Below are positions 55,658-64,000 of a DNA stretch of 64,000 bases, one piece after another. The number at the start of each line of letters is the position of its first letter. Position 1 is the first letter of the stretch. The stretch is taken from NCBI GenBank assembly GCA_026874595.1, contig CM049317.1:50248401-50312400 (forward strand), given 5' to 3'. Below the pieces are notes generated by a model, which was given only the letters and a program-made list of their open reading frames with translations, was not told the DNA's origin and searched no databases. A program made the translations under genes and the position numbers. The stretch is from Sipunculus nudus (taxonomy: Eukaryota; Annelida; Sipuncula; Golfingiida; Sipunculidae).

Positions 55658-57298
55658 TCTTTTCATTCATTATTCATTCGTAGTATTCAATTTATAAATA
55701 AGTTCTATATGTATAAACTTGAGATCAGCCGGTATATTGGTTCAAGCCTAAAATCAAAAGGCCTCTGTCTCTGATTACCCTTGGCATTGGCCCTGGCCTT
55801 AACCACTGTTTTAACTTGGCTCTACATACTTCAGAGGAAACTCTTGGTTATAATCTTGTGATGAAATAAAATTTCATTAAAAAATCAAACCTGGTGTATA
55901 TTGCAATTTTCTTTAAAAGCCTAAAAACAGATGTGGACATTTTGATGTGACCAGAATTTTTATATATGAGAGTGTTTGCCGAAACGTCTAGTACAAACTG
56001 TCGGTTGCTCCGCCTCATAAAGTCGTGAAATGATCATGTATAAAACCGGGTTGTTTGGTTTTGCATGAATAACTTATGACATACGAAACACCTAACCACC
56101 ATCCATAAACACAAATATAAAGTAAAATATATTCAAACGAATGAGATACGATACATGCAAAGGAAATCGGTTGAAGGTTTATTTTTTTATTGGCAAAATG
56201 TTTTATTTATACCTAAACTTGTATTTCTCTCAAAGGAGCCCAAAAAGTGAAACTCCCTATAAATCGCAAGTGATGTACCTGAAAGCGAAGATGATGATAA
56301 TTAACTTGATCCAGATCCTAAAAATCATTCACATTATGATGAAACTCCGAACATAAAATGGGTACAAATTTTTATCTGCAGATCTGATATATTGAGATGG
56401 ATCTTCTTTGTTCCTGGGGCTCATTTTTCATTCGATTCTAATGTGCTACTTCCAACCAAACACAGCTATAGTAGAATATGACCTACTTCCATTACACCAG
56501 GGTTTAAGTTCACTCCAAATAAAAAAACAATGTTTTTCCCCGGATACGTCGGTGCCATTAAGCCTGGGGAACTTTTCCCCCTATGTCCTAAGTCTGTGGG
56601 CATGACTATCATGCATATCTGCAAAATTATCATACGATGCTGTGAGTTCATATTTCTAAGCTCGGTTTATTTTGTGTTTATGTGGCGAGTCCGGAATGGT
56701 AGCCTCCGTCCCTGAACCCCGTGCATGTATGCCTGACGGCCATGCGTGTACGTTCCCTTCTACATGTCTTTTCCATCTATCTTTCATGTTTTGTTTGTTT
56801 TCATAGTGTCTTCCTTTAACTCATTGACCAAAGTATCTTAAAACTATCTTAAAGCCATAGATCCACCTACCATATTTGCAGACTATGTGTGATTTGTGTT
56901 ACTCTTTGTACCTGAATTATTGCCTGTAGGAAAACAGGGCTAATTTATCTGCATGCTTTTTGCGAACAGAGTACATGTGCCACTGTTGTGAAACAGATTT
57001 GATCCCAGTCACTTGACTGCACACTATCTGTTGTTGATAAGAGTGTGTGAAGCAACACGATCTTTTTTCCACACGTAAACCATAAGATATCCTTTCGGGA
57101 GGTGTCTGGACCATGGTCGGCCATTATTCAGACCATTTAGCCAGATATCGAAATAGGCACCTTTAGCAAGGTGTGATCATGGGCGTTTTTCAGTCACATA
57201 AGCATATCAGTACAGCTAATCTCTGGATACAATGTGTATACCTAATGATATTATGGTTTTTGTCTGCTGATTAAATATTGCTTTTTTTGTTTCTTCAG

Positions 57299-57401
57299 GA
57301 TTTCAACTGCATCTACTGGTTTCACTTGTATTCGTCGGCGTGTTGATAATATCCGTCATACTAAGCTTCCTAATCGGGCGTAGATATAGCATGGGGAACA
57401 G
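57299..57401 (+). pseudogene. Gene D exon: transmembrane segment
   Basis: 103 bp, same length and phases as gene C exon 7, acceptor 'cttcag', donor 'AG|GTAATT'. Encodes FQLHLLVSLVFVGVLIISVI, then LSFLIGRRYSMGN, a full membrane helix with a basic end. The codon that is TGA in gene C is TAT here. Confidence 0.75.
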
Positions 57402-57805
57402 GTAATTATACGATTCAACCTCATATGTTTACAGATGGTGTCAGACACTACAGATAACTATGGGTGTTGAACAATTTAAACAAAAGATGTCGAATTTTAT
57501 GTGTAGGTGTAAAAAAATCAAACGACAATACCATATGCAACTTTGCTTGTAAACTCTTTTCCTGAGCTACATAAGAAAATTAATTGTATCAATACGTAGC
57601 TCATATTTGCTCTGATATGTTACTTTCGACATAAACTCATGAAAAATAACAGCAAACGATCACCATGGACGAGGCAATAGTACAATAGTGCAATCAAGGA
57701 ATATTGTATGATATTGCAAACTTTATTTCATGTTTAAAATTGGTTGAAAATATTATCAAAGAGCCTCTCACTTGCAACTGGGTCACATATTCATTTTGTT
57801 TGCAG

Positions 57806-58308
57806 AAGTGTAAGACCTGAAGACGATCCTACATATTACGTAGAAACTAAAGATGATGCGTTTTGTGGCCATGATTGCAACCAGAGGTCGGAGCCCAGGT
57901 TTGATAAGGTGGGAAAGTTTTTTTACAGATGGCTCCCAAGTTCCTAAGGACGGAACTCAGAAACATTTGTACGAAGAAGTTATGGACGAAAACCTATCAA
58001 CAGGCGTGGAAATCGAAATCCTGCCAGTCAATATTGACTTTACACAAAATCAAAAGTTATCACAAAGTCATAAATGTAAGGATCATTGTAAATCAATTAC
58101 TAGCAATGCAGAACGCGTATACCATGTCAGAGAATGTAAGTACTGCTTGCAGATGAATATCAGTAGAACCGTACCAGGATTTAAAGGCCAGATATTTGAT
58201 GTTGAAGCTGCTAAGGAGACTGGACCTGCCATACAGGAGGAAATGGTTAGTCTTAATGATGATATCACAAGCATGATACCGAACCATGTGTATGTGTCAG
58301 CAAAGTAA
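57806..58308 (+). pseudogene. Gene D exon: cytoplasmic tail with frameshift
   Basis: Acceptor 'tttgcag'. The start RPEDDPTYYVETKDD matches the gene C tail (acidic run then YY), but the YxxI isoleucine is Thr. Near 57917-57925 (T run) the frame must shift by one base to continue into the part with SQVPKDGTQKHLYEEVMDEN and the C-terminal SLNDDITSMIPNHVYVSAK. The terminal NPVY of gene C is NHVY here. The rest of the tail aligns with gene C. Either a real disabling indel or a homopolymer error. Confidence 0.75.
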
Positions 58309-59094
58309 TAAACAAAAGGAAGAAAAAGCGACTGTTTTTAACTTGCCACGCATGTTATCACACAAACAAACAAACAGCCCCTGGAATATGTAATACGGCA
58401 TTCATTCGAGGTTCATATCAATCAACGCTGGTGATAGGGCTTATACATTGATTTAACATAGTTGGTTCATATCAGCCCATAACTGCGTGTACTTTATGAC
58501 CCAACGACCCCGAATGAAAACGAGAAACATCACGATTTGCGTTATGTCACTGTCATCAGATCATGGAACCACCCGCTTATGAAACTGGCAAAAAAGTAGT
58601 AATCTGAATGTGTGAAGCTGCCAGCGTGTGTGGGTTTCTTAAAATGTCTTATTTTAGAACTTTCTGATGATAATAAAAAATAGAATAACAGTCCACGGTT
58701 GATTGTGTAGATTACCTTTGTGGTTGTATAATGAAAATCGGTCGGATATTTGTCATATTGGCAGCTGGATCGTCCCTCGGCCTTACTTGACTCTAACCGA
58801 TATGCCTCCCTCAGGCCAATATGAAGGCAACATGGAATGGGACAGTTTATTACACCAGGAAGGCGGTCTTTCCTATAGGGTAGACTGGTCAAACTTATGT
58901 TAAATTTGCTAGGCTAAAAGGATCAGTATTTCAAGAAAATTTGTTGCAAATAGGAGTCGATTTATAGATAAAAAAATGATTGCTTAATGTGTTTCTCGAT
59001 GTAGAACAACAAAATATAATTTTATTTGAAGAATAATAAACAAACATTAAAACTTTAATATTTTTTATTCCTTTTATTTACCTTTTATTAACCG
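58309..59094. other. 3' flank of gene D, nothing recognised
   Basis: AT-rich, with no exon or repeat family recognised before the reverse-oriented tandem repeat. Confidence 0.4.
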
Positions 59095-59662
59095 GTCGTC
59101 CGTTAACAGGACACAAATCGTATCTGTTGACGATTTTCTAAATTGACATCCTGGGAGGTCCTCGAAAAATCTCACTAGACATTTGAAATTAGGTTACTCC
59201 GACCTATATTCTGTGAGTTATTGGGCCTGTGTGTGCACTACAGAAATTAAAAAAAAGCTCCAGTATTTGTATAACTAATGTATCAATTGCACCATTCTTT
59301 CCATGTATATGGATCATGGAGAGTTTTGTCCGTTCCTGAAGACTGGTTTCGCCACTTTTATTCTTTATGCATAATTTCTTTAATGTTGGGACTTCAAATG
59401 TAGAAGTCCGGCCATTAGCAGGGCATCAATCATAACCGTTGGTCAAAGAAACTTCTGACTGTACATCCAGAAAGGTGATAGGGAAATTTCCTTAGAGCCC
59501 TGCATTGGGTCCCTGTGACCTAAAATCTGCTAGCTATAGGTTAAAAAACATTATTTGAGCACTATGTATGTTACATAGGCACGAATTTTATTTGCTGGCC
59601 AAGAATATTCTAACGCAATATCCAGGCAGTTTCTAGACAAATCTCGTTGGAACTCTAAAACA

Positions 59663-59677
59663 AGGTCATGATGACCT
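59663..59677. promoter_or_regulatory. Perfect IR3 palindrome
   Basis: AGGTCATGATGACCT in a reversed monomer. Motif seen, function inferred. Confidence 0.3.
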
Positions 59678-59787
59678 ATATTATACGAACTTTAGGCCAG
59701 AAACATGATTTTAAGTACCGAGTCAAACAGGACAAAGCACACATTGTATCTAGAATCTTAAAACATATTATCTGTGGAGGTCCTGTT

Positions 59788-59802
59788 AGGTCATTGTGAC
59801 CT
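59788..59802. promoter_or_regulatory. Perfect IR3 palindrome
   Basis: AGGTCATTGTGACCT in the next monomer, 125 bp from the previous one. Confidence 0.3.
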
Positions 59803-60300
59803 ATTTTTTTTGCGAGCTACAGTCCAAAACACAAACATTTTTAGCACCCAGAGATTCATATAAAACATTAATTGTACTCGTTAGACCTAGAATCTCCAAA
59901 CACAAAATCCATGGAGGTTCCTGGAAAACCTCCGTGGAACTAGAAAATTGGTTATGGTGACCTATATTCTGCGTGCTACTGATTAAAACCATGATCTTCA
60001 GCACCAATTTTGCGTAATTGCATTTGTTTTTCTAGAATTTTCTAAAATAACATCCAGGAATGTTATTGACAAAGTTTCTCGGAATCATGAAATTACGTCA
60101 TAGTTACCTATATATTGTGCCAAATATGGGCCAATAGCATAATTTGATCATACTGAACATCAGGCTTTTGGCTCAGCTGACCGTAAGTCATCTGAGCTAT
60201 AGCGATCACCCTTTGTCCGTCCGGCCGTTTGGTCTTTAACAGGGCACTAATCGTAACCGTTAGACCTAGAATATTCTAACTTAATATCTAAAGAGGACTT

Positions 60301-63300
60301 TGAATCACAGGTTACAGTTAAACATAGACCTGGCCATGGCTTGTAATAGCGGAAACGGTCTAGAGCGGGATTTGGATAAATGGGAAATAACGGAGGGTTT
60401 AATCAGTTTGTAATGATTTGATTTATATTAGAATTCAGATTTCCTATGTAAGGAGAACGGTGCGAAAATAACAGGATCAACACTTTCCATAGTTTTACCC
60501 TTCTCTCTCAAACCGTATAGTTTTGCAAATCTCCATACAGGAATTCGTACAGATCATTCGGTACGTATTTTTGCCCAGATTTGAAAATGTCCTTTCGTAG
60601 GATAACAACAAAAAGGGTCAGTCAAAAAACAGCAGCTAAAGATACTATGTGGTATCAAGGCCTTTACTTGAAGCCACATAATATATTTCGCCATGGTGAG
60701 CTTGTACACCCTATCCTTATCCAGTTTCTAATGATAGACCAGCTGCTGAAAAACGGCGTCGTTCAGGGATCTGTTCTTGAACCTTGCTAGAACGATATAA
60801 TGAAACTCATAGCTTGCTTAATCCTCCTGTTCCCGTCGGAAACAACAATTTCTTCTCCGGAATTCAACCATCCAAGGACCTACGGAATAAACATTGTAGA
60901 AGATTATTTCAAAACGCTTTATAAACACACACCCTGCTGCATGATATCCTGGTCATGGAGGAAGCCACAAGTAGGGTAGCTTAAGAGAAACCCCTGATCC
61001 CATTCCTGGAGAACCTGGAAACAGTACGTGGGCATTACCAGTGGTGCGTGATTCGCTCAAACCATATATAAAAGCTTGGTCTACTCGTCTTCCCTTTGTC
61101 CTGGGCACAGTTTAACACGCACCTGTCCGGGACTGGCAGCGTTGCAGATGAGGCATCACAGACACAGGCCCTTATCCGTGTGGCACATATATGACCTAAC
61201 GGATTGGTGTATGACATGCCCTTCCTGTTGACAACCAACCACTTGTGACCTTAGTCATCAACTTCAAATTAAATTTTGACTGCAATCAAAGTTGACGTTC
61301 TAGATATGAAACTTAAAAACCATACCATATGAAGTTAATAATTACTAGGAATATCCATAGCTATATAATCTGACTTAAGGATGGTTTTCTGCACAATAAC
61401 AGACCACTGAGCAGCTCTACATTTCATGACTTTTGTTTAATTTGATGTAAAATTTCAATTTATTTACTGGCCTTTCTGTTAGCTGCAAGTTTAACAGCAA
61501 CGGAAGTCATGTCATACTTTATACTCTCCTAAGGCTGTCACTGAAATTTTACATCGCAGGTTTAGCACCCTGGAGCGTTAAACCAGTTAATTTTTACTGT
61601 TTGATATAGTGATTGCGTTCAAATATGTAGCTTTTCTTGTTTACCTAGCTTTAATAATGTCATGTATTTCCCAAGTTTTCTCACAAACATGAAAGTAAAT
61701 TGAGCAAATACAGAGACGTAACGTCTGCGAGTACCTAAGATATCATGAACTATAATCTTTCATTTTAATAATTTAACATGAATCCTGATAATTCGTCAAA
61801 TGTTATATAAGCTGTGGCAGATTATTCAACCAAACTCGTATACCACTGTCGGAGACAGCTTGCAGCTGGAGCGTTATCGCCTATTGTATATTGAGCCCAC
61901 AGATTAAATTTGTTTGAGACCAAGAAAAAACATTGATTCCAAAGTACAACCATGTATGGGACATACAGTTGAAAATACCAACAACGTCTCTTTGAATATA
62001 TAAAACTGTCAGACGTGCTTGATAATACATTCTGGTGTGATGTATGTGCAGATCCGGCGGTTTGTGTACACAGGAATTGTGGTATTATATGAAGTTAATT
62101 GAATACAACATAAATAACCTTCATTTGTACAGAAATAACAGGAAACCTCCATTATTCTCTGGATAGTGGTCTTTACAAATATAGCTGGTCACAATTGCAG
62201 CCTTCGTGACACATGATAGATTTTTTATTGAACGTGTATAAAACAACATTCACGTAATGTATTGTTTACTTCAGAGTAGCCGAAATTACATTGCTGTTTC
62301 ATTTACATTGTTAGGTCACACAAACATGACAGTACAATTATATTCTTCTTTGTCAAACAAAATTGGGTCTTTAAAGCGGTCTTATTGCCAGACTTATTAT
62401 ATCTCGAAATCAAATGTTAGATTCCTGATCTCGGAATCTCCAGCCTTATCTAGCCTTGATCTTGGAGTTCACTTATAATTAATTTCCGATGAATCCTTAT
62501 TTAGAAAGTTAGCAGACAACCACACATGCTTCAATAAAATCATGAGAGAGGCGAATGGAAAATGACTGGTTTAAGGATAAAGGCTTTTTCTTCTAAGACC
62601 TTGCCATGAAATGTGTCTCATGAACATATTTATCGAAGTATGGGTGGTAAAAGGCTGCTATACATTATTAAATATTCACTACATAATTTAAAAAAAAAGG
62701 AACGACATAGCCTGTGCAGTATAATGTAAAAAGCAGAGCAAACATTGACCCTAAGAGTTGCCAAAGAAATTTCAACAGAAATGCAACTGGTCCGCTGGTT
62801 TCAGCAGGACATTATCTACAACTAGAAAGTAGGCAGAGACAAAATCATCCGTCATGATCTTCCTCACTTTGCTGTATGCACTGTATCCCATAGCCACTAA
62901 ACATTATGACTAGATCACAGATCCGCTATAAAACGAAGGCGTTCCTGGAATATGCATGGCCTTTGTCACTGGGAGAATTATAGTACGAACTGACTGTAGG
63001 AAATACATCTGACCGCTTACCTGACTGTCATCATAGCTAAATGTTTTAAGACACCTTTTTTCTTAGAATTTTGTTTATGTCAACAATTTTCAGAATGCAC
63101 TGCACAAAACACACAAAGACATTCTTTCATCAAAAATTTTAATCAAGAGGGTGTCCATTCTCATTTGCATTGGAACACCCTGATGTAAGGCAGGATTATA
63201 TCATGAGTTAGGAGAGGGAAGCCATTTTAAAAATGAAGGAAATTATGGTGGGAAAAGTGTCTTCTCTATGTCACAATATTCTAAAATCAATGTATTTGTC

Positions 63301-63846
63301 ATCTCTCTGTGTCATTTTTCAAATGCATCGTGTTATTCTGCACTAGTTGGGTCAATATTTTAGAAATATCAGAGATAATTAGCTATTTATTAAATTCCAA
63401 AAGCCGACAGCAGGACTTTTTAACAATTATATTTGGACTAATAAAATCCCTAGAGGGAGACCCTTAATCTTGGGTGCAAGGAACTTTGGCTGCCAGACCA
63501 TAAGGTCATTGCTTTTTTATCTATGATTAAACGAATAATCAACCACAATGTTAAATGGGTTTATACAAGCTTCAGGTTTTATTGATAGCGGGTTAATTGA
63601 AACATGCGATGAATACTTTTATACATTGGTATGTCATAGTATTTGCCATGCTAAATTGTTGAAACTACAGGTTTTTTAAAGACGGCATTGACATCGTCAT
63701 ATTGACAATAAAATGAATCATCATTCAATTGTAATACAAGATGCCATTATCATCATTGTTTAGGTGGACAGGATAATACAAGAATTAGAGCAACATCAGG
63801 ACGTTTAATTAATTTACCGATTGTTTAATTGCTGCAGATGTATCGA
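60301..63846. other. No gene recognised
   Basis: A TATA-box-like TATATAAAAG lies at 61065-61074, but no coding exon is seen near it. Frames at 60581-60790 (plus) and 61035-61238 (minus) are open for about 68 codons and match nothing I know. No repeat family is recognised beyond 60300. Confidence 0.4.
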
Positions 63847-63975
63847 TCACTTCGGATTATATTTCATGTCATTACTTCTTTTGTGTTCCATGGATTTCTC
63901 CATGTCGCTTATTTCCTTCTTCATCCCGCGTACCTCACCACTTAATGAATCCATATTATCCGCAAGAGTCTCCAT
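63847..63975 (-). CDS. Short coiled-coil frame at the window edge
   Basis: On the minus strand, ATG and 41 further codons read METLADNMDSLSGEVRGMKK and then EISDMEKSMEHKRSND before TGA. Hydrophobic residues fall in a heptad-like spacing (L, M, L, V, M, I, M, M). A stop lies directly upstream. It could be a fragment of a LINE ORF1-like protein, an exon of a gene beyond the window, or chance. Confidence 0.25.
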   Translation of the reverse strand: METLADNMDSLSGEVRGMKKEISDMEKSMEHKRSNDMKYNPK

Positions 63976-64000
63976 TTATTCATTAATTAATACAAACAAG

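Larger units (their letters stand above)
54213..57298 (+). other. Gene D intron region, no intact stalk exon
   Basis: Near 56235 ('ctcaaag|gagcccaaaaag') the sequence resembles the surroundings of the gene C stalk exon, but both likely frames meet stops. A 55 bp tandem duplication lies at 55060-55169 and a (TA)n array at 55614-55654. An open frame at 55235-55456 (73 codons) resembles nothing I recognise and is probably chance. Confidence 0.4.
59095..60300 (-). repeat. IR3-bearing tandem repeat, about 7-8 monomers, reversed
   Basis: Same family as 1-720 on the other strand. Repeats of 'cgttagacctagaatctt'-like and 'gacctatattctg'-like segments occur every 130-200 bp. Two monomers have perfect IR3 motifs, and several others have one to three mismatches (for example AGGTTACTCCGACCT near 59190). 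Confidence 0.7.

Noticed and set aside
58542-58892. 116-codon minus-strand frame
   Set aside because: No domain, no splice or promoter context, and overlapped by an open plus-strand frame; typical chance ORF.

Overview
The window reads as nuclear DNA of an invertebrate animal, most likely a bivalve mollusc. It is AT-rich, has GT-AG introns, (TA)n, (GA)n and poly-C tracts, a tRNA-derived SINE, a tyrosine-recombinase (Ngaro/DIRS-type) retrotransposon and non-autonomous DNA elements. No bacterial-style genes are present. The species assignment is inference; the repeats, exons and splice sites are read from the sequence.

The window is a cluster of C-type-lectin-like (CTLD) receptor genes. Each CTLD is split over two exons, and almost every exon starts and ends in phase 1. 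From left to right: (i) 1-720, a tandem repeat of roughly 125-160 bp monomers; (ii) 1265-7216, gene A on the minus strand, two CTLDs, a transmembrane segment and a short tail, cut off at its 5' end; (iii) 7216-16.4 kb, gene B on the plus strand, a decayed paralogue of gene D, with a 4.56 kb Ngaro-like retrotransposon (11773-16330) in one of its introns; (iv) 16.3-20.25 kb, without recognisable exons; (v) 20258-38557, three tandem, nearly identical units (7194 bp, 7132 bp and a partial one of 3974 bp), each with a signal-peptide exon and the two exons of one CTLD; units 1 and 2 also carry a second signal-peptide exon; (vi) 38670-43122, the only nearby second CTLD, stalk, transmembrane and cytoplasmic exons, making unit 3 plus these exons a full receptor, gene C; (vii) 45.1-58.3 kb, gene D, a pseudogene of the same layout whose 5' region is split by a 3.1 kb insertion; (viii) 58.3-64 kb, mostly repeat and unassigned sequence.

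The array in front of gene C could act as repeated promoter/signal-peptide/CTLD cassettes ahead of one constant CTLD-stalk-membrane module. First exons have no splice acceptor and the CTLD exons are phase-symmetric, so each cassette could be spliced into the next, or straight into the membrane module, without breaking the frame. Gene C has an in-frame TGA immediately after its transmembrane segment, yet a long open cytoplasmic exon with NPxY and acidic-YxxI motifs lies downstream. A recently disabled tail, stop readthrough, or a sequence error would each fit.

The 125-160 bp repeat family (1-720, about 20.06, 24.3-24.9, 31.4-32.0, 45.1-45.5 and 59.1-60.3 kb) carries palindromic AGGTCAnnnTGACCT motifs, four of them perfect, that match the nuclear-receptor IR3/oestrogen-response consensus.
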